Origin: an uncultured Rhodospirillaceae bacterium
Lineage (GTDB): Bacteria; Pseudomonadota; Alphaproteobacteria; UBA8366
Assembly: GCA_913043025.1 (NCBI GenBank)
Contig: CAJWLM010000013.1
Span: 20,930-84,929 of the forward strand
DNA: 64,000 nt
Reading direction: 5' to 3'
Part shown: in pieces, positions 47,768 to 57,765 of the stretch
How the letters are laid out: the number at the start of each line of letters is the position of its first letter
Numbering within the stretch: the stretch's first letter is position 1
Translations under genes and position numbers: made by a program
Notes under the pieces: model-generated
What the model saw: only the letters and a program-made list of their open reading frames with translations
The model's database searches: none
Told to the model about the DNA's origin: nothing

Positions 47768-48964
47768 ATGGCGGGTGACGGTAAAAAAATTGACCCCACT
47801 TGGCGAACTCAAACAAAGTTAGTTCGAGGCGGACTGGGGCGGAGTGAATACCGCGAAACCGCTGAGGCCATATATATGACCTCGGGTTTCGTTTATGATT
47901 CTGCGGAAGATGCAGAAAACGCATTTAATGGCAGTACCGACCGTTACATCTATACGCGCTATGGCAATCCAACAGTAACAACTTTTCAAAAACGAATGTG
48001 TTTGCTCGAAGGAGCAGAAAATTGTACTGCAACATCAAGCGGCATGTCAGCAGTTTTCTATTCACTCCTGGCGCTTTTAAGGGCGGGCGACCGTTTAGTT
48101 GCTTCAAAAGCTTTATTCGGATCATGTGATTATATCGTTTCAGAATTGCTCCCCCGCTATGGAGTGGAAACAGAGTTGGTCTCCGGGACAAATATAGAAC
48201 AATGGGAAAGGGCACTCACTAAACCAACCCAGGCTGTGTTTGTTGAGACACCCTCAAATCCGACACTCGAGATCATCGACTTACCAAAAGTAGCCGAGTT
48301 GACACACGCGGCCGGTGCGAAACTCGTAGTTGATAATGTGGTTGCAACACCAATTTTGCAGAAACCACTCAAACTTGGTGCTGATGTTGTTATATATTCA
48401 GCGACAAAACACATTGATGGTCAGGGACGTGCCTTGGCAGGAGCTATTCTCGGCACTCAAGAGTATTATGATGAATGCCTACAGCCGTTTATTCGTCACA
48501 CCGGGCCGTCCTGCAGTCCTTTCAATGCTTGGCTTATGTTAAAGGGGCTTGAAACGTTAGAACTTCGCGTAGAACGTCATTGTAGAAATACAATTGCCGT
48601 AGCACACTGGCTAGAGAAACAGCATGGAATAGATAAGGTCATTTATCCTGGCCTTCAAAGTCACCCACAGTATGATATAGCGAAGAAACAAATGAACGAT
48701 TCCGGGTCGGTTTTATCATTCCAACTGGAAGGCGGCAAAAAACGTGCTTTCTCAGTGCTCAATGCCCTTCGAATGATAGACATATCAAACAACCTAGGTG
48801 ACACAAAAAGCATTGTGACACACCCAGCAACCACTACCCACCAAAGATTAACACCCGAGGGACGAGGCGAGCTTGGCATTACTGATGGGCTGGTAAGACT
48901 TTCAGTTGGGCTTGAAGATCCGCAGGACATAAAGGACGATTTAGCCCAAGCATTGGCGCGGTAG
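47768..48964 (+). CDS. metZ: O-succinylhomoserine sulfhydrylase
   Basis: TKLVRGGLGRSEYRETAEAIYMTSGFVYDSAEDAENAF, YIYTRYGNPTVTTFQKRM, VIYSATKHIDGQGRALAGAILG (PLP Lys), THPATTTHQRLTPEGRGELGI. RBS gaaggagtg. Confidence 0.95.
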   Translation: MAGDGKKIDPTWRTQTKLVRGGLGRSEYRETAEAIYMTSGFVYDSAEDAENAFNGSTDRYIYTRYGNPTVTTFQKRMCLLEGAENCTATSSGMSAVFYSLLALLRAGDRLVASKALFGSCDYIVSELLPRYGVETELVSGTNIEQWERALTKPTQAVFVETPSNPTLEIIDLPKVAELTHAAGAKLVVDNVVATPILQKPLKLGADVVIYSATKHIDGQGRALAGAILGTQEYYDECLQPFIRHTGPSCSPFNAWLMLKGLETLELRVERHCRNTIAVAHWLEKQHGIDKVIYPGLQSHPQYDIAKKQMNDSGSVLSFQLEGGKKRAFSVLNALRMIDISNNLGDTKSIVTHPATTTHQRLTPEGRGELGITDGLVRLSVGLEDPQDIKDDLAQALAR

Positions 48965-49067
48965 TTACTTTAGGCAACAGCACACCCACTGTTCATTTTC
49001 TCGGCCCTTTGAGTTCCGTGTGTGAACACCGCCCTATTATAGACGTTTTTTTGGTGGGAATAATATC

Positions 49068-50144
49068 ATGACAATCGACCGCATCACCCTCAGCCACACA
49101 AGAATACCCCTTCGAGTACCATATAAAATATCTCAAAAGACCTTTCATAATTTTGATCCATTTATTGTTGAGATTACTAACAGTGACGGGAAAACTGGTT
49201 TCGGTGAAGGTCATATATCACCAGGGTATAGCTTTGAATCGCTTGAGGGCGGTTGGACGTTCTGTAAGAACTGGTGTGAAAAAATAATCCGCATGAACCC
49301 GACTGAAGCGCATTCGGAAATTTTCAATGCCAGCCGCGACTTTCCTACGGCTGCGTCGGCGATTCTGGGAGCACTTGAAATGCTCATGGACCATAAACTC
49401 CTCGACATCGCGGAAGAAACCCACGTGCCGCTCTTAGATCCAGTGCATGAAATGGATCTGGAAAAGATCCCTGAAGAAATAGGAGAGCTTATAGAGAAAG
49501 GCTTTAAAACATTAAAGGTGAAGGTCGGATTTGATGTTGAAGATGACCTGCGACGGGTACGACTAATCCAAAAAGTTATCGACGGAACAGGCGTTATAAT
49601 TAGACTAGATGCCAATCGGAATTTCAGTGCGGAGCAAGGAATCAGTTTTGGCTCCGCTCTCGACCCTAGTAATATTATGCTCTTCGAACAGCCGTGCGAA
49701 TCCGATGCGTGGGAAGCAAATGCCGCAGTTGCTAGGGCATCTAAAGTGCCACTTATGATGGACGAATCAATCTACTGCGTGAAGGATATAGATAAATCCG
49801 CAGATTTAAAGGGTATAGAATTTGTTAAATTAAAACTTAAGAAATTTCCTTCGATGGATATGCTTCTGACCGGCCTATCACATATAAAAGCTAAAGGCAT
49901 GACACCAGTACTGGGTGACGGCACTTCCACTGACATTCAGTGTTGGATGGAAGCATGCGTGGCCCGCGTGGCCATTGATAATGCGGGCGAAAATAATGGT
50001 TTCCTTAAACTTACCCAATCGGTATTCGAGGAAAGCCTACCATTCCATAATGGCAATATCATACTCCCGAAAGGATATCGTCCGTCTTTAAACCACAACG
50101 TAATTAATGCACATTTGGTTAGGACAGAGGAGTTTCACACCTAA
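49068..50144 (+). CDS. Mandelate racemase/muconate lactonizing enzyme family protein
   Basis: GFKTLKVKVGFDVEDDLRRV, IIRLDANRNFS, IMLFEQPCESDAW, VPLMMDESIY, IEFVKLKLKKFPSMDMLL. Confidence 0.9.
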   Translation: MTIDRITLSHTRIPLRVPYKISQKTFHNFDPFIVEITNSDGKTGFGEGHISPGYSFESLEGGWTFCKNWCEKIIRMNPTEAHSEIFNASRDFPTAASAILGALEMLMDHKLLDIAEETHVPLLDPVHEMDLEKIPEEIGELIEKGFKTLKVKVGFDVEDDLRRVRLIQKVIDGTGVIIRLDANRNFSAEQGISFGSALDPSNIMLFEQPCESDAWEANAAVARASKVPLMMDESIYCVKDIDKSADLKGIEFVKLKLKKFPSMDMLLTGLSHIKAKGMTPVLGDGTSTDIQCWMEACVARVAIDNAGENNGFLKLTQSVFEESLPFHNGNIILPKGYRPSLNHNVINAHLVRTEEFHT

Positions 50145-52342
50145 CTCTGTTTGGCAACTTGCACTCCAGCAAGATGTGTAACTTGAAATTGCTCCACGTG
50201 TTTAAGCGCTTCAAGAGCTATTGCGATGTTGCTAAGCTCAGCAAAGACTGGAATGCCTACACCCAAGGCCATCTCCGTGTACTTTGTCTTGCTCGCCTCC
50301 ACATCAGGGTTTCCGTCAGAACGGAGGGCTAAAAGAAAATGGGCTTGCCCGGGATATTTCTTTTGGATTCGAAGTGCTGCGCCGATAAGATTTTCAAGCG
50401 GATCGATCGGCCCACGCCCCACGAAAGCAGCCAGATTCAGATGCATCGCGACTGCATCCGGCTTGAAATGAGTGTAAACCGCATCCAGAACTTTTTCTGC
50501 AATTAGACCATTCTCTTGTTGCAATGTACCAACCGGTGCATCCACAGGGTTTGCGATTGAGGTACCTGGTGGCATTTGTAAATCTTCTAGTGCCTTGATC
50601 GTATCCGCCTCGAATGGCTCTACCGATAAACCATGTCGAGCAAAATAGTCGGTAGCCAGCACACTGGTGCCACCGCCATTGCCAAACATTGCGATACGAT
50701 TAGTTGGACGTTCACTTCGTGGAGAAAGGATCTGTAACGCCATTAAACAATCAAGGAAGTCATCTAATGTTTCAGCAAGTACGCACCCGGTTTGTCGTTC
50801 CAAAGCTTCCCAGACCTGTTCATTGCCAGCGAGTGAGCCAGTATGTGAAGCCGCAGCTTTACGGCCCTCCTCGGTACGTCCACCCTTTAGAACCACAATC
50901 GGCTTTTTGCCTTTTGCCCGATTAAGTAGTTCAAAAAAACGACGCCCATCCTGCACACCCTCGAGGTAGAGCCCAATCACCCTCGTTTGTTCGTCAGCAA
51001 GATAAAATTCTAATATATCGTTTGGATTAATGTCGGCGCAATTCCCGACAGTTACAAGTCCACTGTAAGCAATCCCACGCATTTGACCACGTTTAACTAT
51101 ATCAGTCCCGAGACCTCCCGACTGACTTATTACCCCAACATTCCCGAGGGTGCGCGGCGCGTTTTCAGGAAAAGTAAGACCACCGCGCGGTGAATAGGTA
51201 CCTAGACAATTTGGCCCAATTGCCCGACATCTACCCGAGCGCGCTGACTCAACTAGTTCTGTTTGTAAGGCTACACCCTCTTCCACTTCACCAAAACCGC
51301 TAGATATAACCTGTGCATAGGCAACGCGCCCATTCGCAGCCTCTATCAATGGTGGCACAGCGCCAGAACTTATTGCGATATATGCATAATCAACAGGATC
51401 CGGTGTCTCACCGAGTGATGGATATGCTTTCAAGCCGTCAACCTCCGAAGCTTTTGGATGAATAGGATAGATACTTCCCCTATAACCAAATTCCGTGATC
51501 CGTCGGATAAAAGTGTTGGCTATAGTGTGTCCGGTGGCCGATGCGCCAATGACCGCTATGGTCTTAGGATTGAAAAGCGGCTCGAACTTTTTTAGGACGC
51601 TATTATCGGGGAGTGGCTCTTGTGAGGGTCTGACAGCAGGTGTGTTAGCAAGAATAAATCTGGCATCTACGGCAACTGCGCCATTGTCAGAAACTATTAA
51701 CGGGTTGATATCCGCCTCATCTATATCATCCGCCAATTCAACCAATAAACCGCCATCGCCACCCATTTTCATCATCACATCAATAATCGCATCTCGGTCT
51801 GCTGACGGTCGCCCCCGAGCACCATCTAAAAGAGCTCTGCCTTTCAATTCGTTAAGCATTTCTGTCGCATCGGATCGATTGATCGGACACACCCGGAACG
51901 TTACATCAGACAACACCTCAACGAAAATGCCGCCGAGCCCAACCATTATCAGCGGACCAAACTGAGGGTCACGTACTCCGCCTACAACCACTTCTTGTCC
52001 AGAAGGCGCCATCTCTTCAACGAGATAGCCTTCCACATTAGCTTGCGCTATCGCTGGTCTCCGAGCCATTTCAGTAATTGCAGCTTTTACTTCTTCTGAG
52101 TCCTGCAGCCCAACCGCAACGCCCCCAGCGTCGCTCTTATGCAAAATATCAGGAGACATCACTTTTACCACAAGCGGGAATTTGAAACCCTTTAATGCAT
52201 CTATGACTTTCCCAACATCACTAATCACAGTGCTCTTCGGTACTGAAATACCATATTCTGAAAGCAGCTTCTTGCCGTTCTCCTCGTCCAACGCCGATCG
52301 GCCGGCATCTCTTGCTTTCTTAATTATCGCTGTATCTTTCAT
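50141..52342 (-). CDS. Acetate--CoA ligase (ADP-forming) family protein, ATP-grasp domain N-terminal
   Basis: N-terminal ATP-grasp (LSEYGISVPKS...KVMSPDILHKSDAGGVAVGL...DINPLIV), then CoA-binding (PKTIAVIGASATGHTIANTFIRRI...GFRGSIYPIHP-like), then ligase domain (AIGPNCLG, GVISQSGGLGTDIVKRG). Confidence 0.92.
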   Translation of the reverse strand: MKDTAIIKKARDAGRSALDEENGKKLLSEYGISVPKSTVISDVGKVIDALKGFKFPLVVKVMSPDILHKSDAGGVAVGLQDSEEVKAAITEMARRPAIAQANVEGYLVEEMAPSGQEVVVGGVRDPQFGPLIMVGLGGIFVEVLSDVTFRVCPINRSDATEMLNELKGRALLDGARGRPSADRDAIIDVMMKMGGDGGLLVELADDIDEADINPLIVSDNGAVAVDARFILANTPAVRPSQEPLPDNSVLKKFEPLFNPKTIAVIGASATGHTIANTFIRRITEFGYRGSIYPIHPKASEVDGLKAYPSLGETPDPVDYAYIAISSGAVPPLIEAANGRVAYAQVISSGFGEVEEGVALQTELVESARSGRCRAIGPNCLGTYSPRGGLTFPENAPRTLGNVGVISQSGGLGTDIVKRGQMRGIAYSGLVTVGNCADINPNDILEFYLADEQTRVIGLYLEGVQDGRRFFELLNRAKGKKPIVVLKGGRTEEGRKAAASHTGSLAGNEQVWEALERQTGCVLAETLDDFLDCLMALQILSPRSERPTNRIAMFGNGGGTSVLATDYFARHGLSVEPFEADTIKALEDLQMPPGTSIANPVDAPVGTLQQENGLIAEKVLDAVYTHFKPDAVAMHLNLAAFVGRGPIDPLENLIGAALRIQKKYPGQAHFLLALRSDGNPDVEASKTKYTEMALGVGIPVFAELSNIAIALEALKHVEQFQVTHLAGVQVAKQS

Positions 52343-52349
52343 TTTTTCC

Positions 52350-53900
52350 TCAGTAACTAGTTGGCCAAGTGCGCATCAGATGCTGTCCGACCCCATTAGT
52401 TTTACGCAATTGGTATACATCAAGCATTCTTATCAAGTAGTCTCTAGTCTCTTCAGGTTTGATAATATCCTGAACAGCAAAGATTGATGCCATATCCCAT
52501 GGCTCTATATCTTGCTGAATTTCCGAAAGTGCCTCGTTGTAACCATCATCACCATCCTCAACCCCATGCACTATTCGCGTTGCGAAACGAGGGTCCATGA
52601 AACTTACCTCAGCACTTGGCCATGCGACGAGGTCATCAGAGTGCCGACCTCCACCCATAGCCACATAAGCACGACCATAACTCTTGCGCATGATAACAGT
52701 CAGAGTTGGCACAGTAAGAAGACAGGTGGCGTTCATAAAGTTCATTATTCTTCCGGGTGCACGCTTCTTTTCCGCCTCAACACCGATGATGAAACCTGGC
52801 GTATCCACTAATTTAACGATAGGAATGTTAAAGCTGTCACACATAACTTGGAAATCAGTACATTTTTCGCATGCATCCGTATCCATTGCACCGCCACGAT
52901 GCAGAGGGTTGTTTGCAATCACACCAACAGTTCGGCCTCCCAAACGAGCTAAGCACGTAACGACTGCCTTACCAAAGCGGCGTTTCATCTCGAAAACACT
53001 ATCTTTGTCTACAATGGCATCAATAATCTTATGGACATCATACACTTGGCTCCGTTTGTCCGGTATAATATCCGCTATGTTTTCCATTTCTGACCCTGAG
53101 CCTTTGCCAACAGCTTCTGTTGGTGGTGCCTCCATGTTGTGTGCGGGCATATAACTCAGGAATTTTTTTATTGCGTCTAACGCTTCCTCATCTGTGTCGA
53201 CCACCAAATCAACAAGTCCAGTTGTATCTGCGTGGAGTCTCCAACCACCAAGCTCTTCGAGATCAACCTCGGCGTGTATAGCCATCGATATTAACCGCGG
53301 GCTTGAAACAGCCATAGTCGAGCCTTTACGCATAACAGCAAAATCAGAACAACATGAAAGCCATGCGGAAGAACCGAAGGAGTAACCTAGTGCTGCAGCA
53401 CACCATGGCGTATCTCTCATTCGCTGAAATTGTGTGATGTCGTTACCAAGTAGGGCTCCCATACCCTTCGAACCCATAGCATCAGGTAACCGCGCGCCAG
53501 TCGATTCGCCAACAAAAATTACCGGCATACCACATTCGGTGGCATATTTGCGAACATGCCCTACTTTTTTTGAATTTGTTGCGCTCGTAGATGATCCCTT
53601 AACCGTAAAATCATTAACACTCACCGCAACCTCACGGCCATCGACTTTTCCAAACCCCGTTACTTTCCCATCTGCCGGGGTTTTCCCTCTATCAGCCGGA
53701 TTTACGCTTGCTTCACCTAGCAATCCGGTTTCAATAAAGGTTCCGTCATCAAGCAAGTGTTCCATCCGCTCACGCGCGTGCATGACACCTTGTTTTTTAC
53801 GTTTAGCGAGCTTTTCAGCCCCCCCCATGCCCAGTGCTTTTTTCCTGCGGCCTACCAAATCCTTGGTTAGCTCACCTAAGCTTTTTTCTGAAACACTCAT
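52350..53900 (-). CDS. Acyl-CoA carboxylase carboxyltransferase (beta) subunit, paralog of 3984-5519
   Basis: KGSSTSATNSKKVGHV, FVGESTGARLPDAMG, GVIANNPLHRGGAMDTDACEKCTDFQVMCDSFNIPIVKLVDTPGFIIG, RKSYGRAYVAMGGG. Confidence 0.92.
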   Translation of the reverse strand: MSVSEKSLGELTKDLVGRRKKALGMGGAEKLAKRKKQGVMHARERMEHLLDDGTFIETGLLGEASVNPADRGKTPADGKVTGFGKVDGREVAVSVNDFTVKGSSTSATNSKKVGHVRKYATECGMPVIFVGESTGARLPDAMGSKGMGALLGNDITQFQRMRDTPWCAAALGYSFGSSAWLSCCSDFAVMRKGSTMAVSSPRLISMAIHAEVDLEELGGWRLHADTTGLVDLVVDTDEEALDAIKKFLSYMPAHNMEAPPTEAVGKGSGSEMENIADIIPDKRSQVYDVHKIIDAIVDKDSVFEMKRRFGKAVVTCLARLGGRTVGVIANNPLHRGGAMDTDACEKCTDFQVMCDSFNIPIVKLVDTPGFIIGVEAEKKRAPGRIMNFMNATCLLTVPTLTVIMRKSYGRAYVAMGGGRHSDDLVAWPSAEVSFMDPRFATRIVHGVEDGDDGYNEALSEIQQDIEPWDMASIFAVQDIIKPEETRDYLIRMLDVYQLRKTNGVGQHLMRTWPTSY

Positions 53901-53988
53901 TTTATACTCCCCAATTCCGCACTCTTTTTAGTTGCCGTTAGATAATGCATTTGGATTGAAAACCGTCATTGCGTGCTTCGCCAGATTT

Positions 53989-54756
53989 TTACGGTAGATA
54001 AAGCCCGCCGTTTACGTGAATAGTTTGTCCAGTGATGTAAGAAGCCTCCGATGTGCATAGATAGCGTATCATGCTCGCTGGTTCCTTGGGATTACCCTCG
54101 CGCCCCCATACAGGCTTGTTTCCTGAGGGATGTGGAATCCGGGTATCGCGGGAGCTAACCTGCTCCGTGTTTATATTACCCGGCACCACACAGTTGACGC
54201 GAATGCCAAAGGGCGCAAGCTCTACCGCAAGTCCTTTGGAAAAACCAACCACACCTGCCTTTGCTGCTGTCACATGACAACGTTCAACGTGCCCTTGATG
54301 CGCCGAAACACCACCCATATTAATTATGGCTCCGCCCCCTGCCGCTTTAATATGCGGAACTGCTGCATGGGTGCAAAGAAAAGCCCCTTCTAATATAACT
54401 TTATGTGCATCTCTCCATCTCTCTAATGTCATATCGTGAAACGCAAAATGGCGACGTACCGCAGCACTATTAACAAGACAATCAAGTCGCCCTAAATAAC
54501 TTACAGTATCTGCCACAAATTTGCGAACTTGCTTTTCGTCGCGTACATCCATCAAACGATGGAAACACTGAGACCCACAGTTTTCGACCAGCCGAGCAGT
54601 CTCGTCGAGCCCATCCTTATTTTGTAATGTGCAGATAGAAACGTTAGCACCTTCTTCAGCCATCATTACGGCTGCTTCCCGGGCGATGTTGTTAGCCGCG
54701 CCCGTTATCATTGCTACTTTTCCATAGAGTTTTTCTTCCTTATTCATAACCTGCAT
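53989..54756 (-). CDS. SDR family oxidoreductase
   Basis: KVAMITGAANNIAREAAVMMAEEGANVSICT, RLDCLVNSAAVRR, HVTAAKAGVVGFSKGLAVELAPFGIRVNCVVPGNI, YITGQTIHVNGGLY. YxxxK Tyr replaced (HVTAAK). Confidence 0.92.
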   Translation of the reverse strand: MQVMNKEEKLYGKVAMITGAANNIAREAAVMMAEEGANVSICTLQNKDGLDETARLVENCGSQCFHRLMDVRDEKQVRKFVADTVSYLGRLDCLVNSAAVRRHFAFHDMTLERWRDAHKVILEGAFLCTHAAVPHIKAAGGGAIINMGGVSAHQGHVERCHVTAAKAGVVGFSKGLAVELAPFGIRVNCVVPGNINTEQVSSRDTRIPHPSGNKPVWGREGNPKEPASMIRYLCTSEASYITGQTIHVNGGLYLP

Positions 54757-54759
54757 TAC

Positions 54760-55599
54760 CTAATCGAGTTCATAACCATGTTTCCTTAAAAAATCAGAGA
54801 AACCAGGCCGCTCGGGCAACGAGAGTTGACGAGTTACATTCTCCGACCACGAGCAAAAATCGTTAACCCCATAAATATCCACGTGCCGTTGCTTTTCAGG
54901 TGCTATCGGTTCTCTTTCATGACGACGCTTATCATACGCATTCACCAACGAGGTTAGATGCTCATCAGAATATTTATCCCAATGAGCTACTACATCTTGA
55001 GGTAGCCGCATCGAAACACGTGGCTTTTGATATTTTGGCCACCCTAACGCTAGCCCTGCGATCGGAAAAACGCCTGAAGGGATTGAGAGAATTTTCGTCA
55101 CCGAGCTTAAATCATTTCTTATTTGACTGATTGGACAACAGCCAAGCCCTACTCCCTCAGCAGCACATATGAAGCTCTGCATTGCTAAGGCCGCATCAAC
55201 AACTCCATTCATAAAAGTATCAAGATTATTATTTTGATGTTTGTACCCGCGTAATTTAGCCAATTTCTGATTGCGCCTCATGTCTGCGCACCAAACCATA
55301 AAAACCGTTGCATTCGTCGGCCAAGTAAGCCCGCTATTCAATTTTCCTAATTTTACAAGCCGACTTTTTTCTGTAACGATGATGACGGAATATTGCTGAA
55401 GATCCGATTTGGTCGGTGCTGACTGCGCACATCCCAATAGGGTTTTCAACATACTGACAGTTACCGGTTTATCGGTAAAATGTCGTTGAGATCCTCTCCC
55501 CAAAATTTTTCTCAGAATATCTGAGGACTCTATTTCGCTGCCAAAATCAACCTCGACCCCGTATCTATCGACTAGCAATTCGCTTATAGACTTCATCAT
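54760..55599 (-). CDS. Nitroreductase family protein
   Basis: GRGSQRHFTDKPVTVSMLKTLLGCAQSAPTKSDLQQYSVIIV, VDAALAMQSFICAAEGVGLGCCPISQIRNDL, VFPIAGLALGWP. Confidence 0.88.
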   Translation of the reverse strand: MMKSISELLVDRYGVEVDFGSEIESSDILRKILGRGSQRHFTDKPVTVSMLKTLLGCAQSAPTKSDLQQYSVIIVTEKSRLVKLGKLNSGLTWPTNATVFMVWCADMRRNQKLAKLRGYKHQNNNLDTFMNGVVDAALAMQSFICAAEGVGLGCCPISQIRNDLSSVTKILSIPSGVFPIAGLALGWPKYQKPRVSMRLPQDVVAHWDKYSDEHLTSLVNAYDKRRHEREPIAPEKQRHVDIYGVNDFCSWSENVTRQLSLPERPGFSDFLRKHGYELD

Positions 55600-55636
55600 A
55601 CGATGATTACCTTTTAACTATGGAGTATTCGTTAGA

Positions 55637-57130
55637 TTAAACAATTTCATTTATATCAAGGCTGGCCAAATCTGCGATAGCAGGGATATCCAGGTGTTTT
55701 TCTAGATGCTTAGCCAATCCATCCAATGCTGTCTCTACTATATTTTCAAAATTAATATTTCCACGATCCTGTTTACTAATTTGGGTTAAAAGATGGCTTC
55801 GGTAGGCATCATTATTGAACAGTCCATGTAGGTAGCACCCCATAATTCGCCCAAGTGAGCATATGGAACCTCCGTCTAGCTGCTCACCGGGGAGAGCTAA
55901 TAGCATTGGATGAGAAGTGCCTGGCCCATTTGTTTGTCCCATATGCATCTCATACCCAGAGATGTTGTGATTGCCGTCTGCAGTGGTTCCCTCTGCTGGT
56001 ATGAGTGTCTTATCTCCTGTAATAACCGTTTCAACATCGAGATAGCCGAGCCCCTTGCTTGTTCCAGCTGGGCCCTCCACACCATCAAGATCAACAATTT
56101 TTTTCCCTAACATCTGATATCCGCCACAAAGTCCAATAACCCAACCTCCTCTGCGAACGTGGGCATCAATATCAACGTCCCAGCGCTCCTTGTATAAGAG
56201 CTCTAGGTCGCACCGGGTTGATTTTGAACCTGGCAGGACAATCAAGTCTGCGTCGCCTGGCAACGCATCACCTGGGCATACAAATTGTACCGACACCCCT
56301 GGTTCGGCGGCAAATGGGTCCAAATCATCAAAATTAGCAATTCGTGAAAATACGGGCACCGCAATTTTAACCACACACCCCGCCGCTGCCCGCGCGGGCT
56401 GTTGAAGTCGAACAGCATCCTCAGCGGGCAATTTTTCCGCTTCCTTAAAATAAGGCACAACACCAAGACATAACCAACCTGTCCGATTTTCAATCTCAAT
56501 CGCGCCCTTATCAAATAGGCTCTTATCCCCACGAAATTTGTTTACAATAAATCCTGAAACACGTTTGCGTTCGCTATTGCTAAGAACTTCGTAAGTACCG
56601 ACCAAATTTGCTATAACACCCCCACGCTCAATATCAGCGATTAAGATGACGGGGGTGTCAGATGCCTCGGCAAAACCCATATTTGCAATATCACCATCTC
56701 GCAAATTTATCTCAGCCGGGCTGCCGGCACCCTCCACAACCACAATGTCTGCTTGATCTGATAACAAAGAGAAACTTTCCAGTACTGGCTTCAAAAGAGT
56801 TGGCTTGTGTAACGTATAATCGCATGCTTCAAAATTTCCAATTACATGCCCTTGAACTACTAACTGAGCGCCTATATCGGTTTGAGGCTTGAGCAAAACC
56901 GGGTTCATATGCAACGATGGAGCTACCCCACAGGCACGAGCTTGCAATGCCTGAGCCCGCCCAATTTCACCGCCGTCTGAAGTTACTGCAGCGTTGTTTG
57001 ACATATTTTGCGGTTTGAAGGGGCGCACAGCAAATCCTCGCCGCATGAGAGCACGACACAACCCCGCCGTAATAACGGACTTACCAACTTCAGAGCCTGT
57101 GCCCTGTACCATGAATGCAGCTGCACTCAA
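55637..57130 (-). CDS. cobQ: Cobyric acid synthase
   Basis: FMVQGTGSEVGKSVITAGLCRALMRRGFAVRPFKPQNMSNNAAVTSDGGEIGRAQALQARA, VIGLCGGYQMLGKKI, GYEMHMGQTNGPG. Confidence 0.97.
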   Translation of the reverse strand: MSAAAFMVQGTGSEVGKSVITAGLCRALMRRGFAVRPFKPQNMSNNAAVTSDGGEIGRAQALQARACGVAPSLHMNPVLLKPQTDIGAQLVVQGHVIGNFEACDYTLHKPTLLKPVLESFSLLSDQADIVVVEGAGSPAEINLRDGDIANMGFAEASDTPVILIADIERGGVIANLVGTYEVLSNSERKRVSGFIVNKFRGDKSLFDKGAIEIENRTGWLCLGVVPYFKEAEKLPAEDAVRLQQPARAAAGCVVKIAVPVFSRIANFDDLDPFAAEPGVSVQFVCPGDALPGDADLIVLPGSKSTRCDLELLYKERWDVDIDAHVRRGGWVIGLCGGYQMLGKKIVDLDGVEGPAGTSKGLGYLDVETVITGDKTLIPAEGTTADGNHNISGYEMHMGQTNGPGTSHPMLLALPGEQLDGGSICSLGRIMGCYLHGLFNNDAYRSHLLTQISKQDRGNINFENIVETALDGLAKHLEKHLDIPAIADLASLDINEIV

Positions 57131-57765
57131 AATTCTATGCCTTTCTGAGCCATCACATTTTGCTCTCGAAAGGGATGCTTTATTTGCATCATTTCCGTTA
57201 CAAGGTCAGCGATCTCTATCAATTCTGGCCTAGCATTGCGGCCAGTAACAATGAGGTGCAGGTTTTTTGGTTTTCTTTTGAGCTCTTCAATGACCTCTTC
57301 CAAGGGCAAATAGCTGTAACGCAAGACGATATTAAGCTCATCCAGTAAGATCATATCATACTTGGGAGAAGATCCGCGCGCATCATCTATCATTTTCTTA
57401 GAGACTTTCCATGCAGCCTCAGCAGCAGCAATGTCGCGAGCCCGATCTTGCGTATCCCAAGTGAAACCCTCGCCCATTGTGCGTATATCAACTTGTTCGG
57501 GAAATTTTTCTAACACATGTCTCTCTCCCGTTTCCCATTTCCCTTTTACAAATTGAACTACCCCCACGCGCATTTGGTTTCCAACAGCTCGAGTAACTAA
57601 TCCAAATGCCGCAGTAGATTTTCCCTTCCCTTTCCCGGTGTGTACGATGAGAAGTCCTTTTTCAACAGTCTTTGTGGCGAGCATTTTGTCACGAGCAGCC
57701 TTGCGCTTTTTAGACTTCGCATTGGCACGATGATTTAATTCCTCTTCACTCAGGTGCTTTGGCAT
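57127..57765 (-). CDS. cobO: Cob(I)yrinic acid a,c-diamide adenosyltransferase
   Basis: GLLIVHTGKGKGKSTAAFGLVTRAVGNQMRVGVVQFVKGKWETGE, YDMILLDELNIVLRYSYLPLEEV, LIVTGRNARPELIEIADLVTEM. Confidence 0.96.
   Translation of the reverse strand: MPKHLSEEELNHRANAKSKKRKAARDKMLATKTVEKGLLIVHTGKGKGKSTAAFGLVTRAVGNQMRVGVVQFVKGKWETGERHVLEKFPEQVDIRTMGEGFTWDTQDRARDIAAAEAAWKVSKKMIDDARGSSPKYDMILLDELNIVLRYSYLPLEEVIEELKRKPKNLHLIVTGRNARPELIEIADLVTEMMQIKHPFREQNVMAQKGIEF

Noticed and set aside
53989-54756. Loss of catalytic Tyr in the SDR (HVTAAK instead of YxxxK)
   Set aside because: Worth noting, but atypical SDRs are common and one site reading does not establish a new activity.
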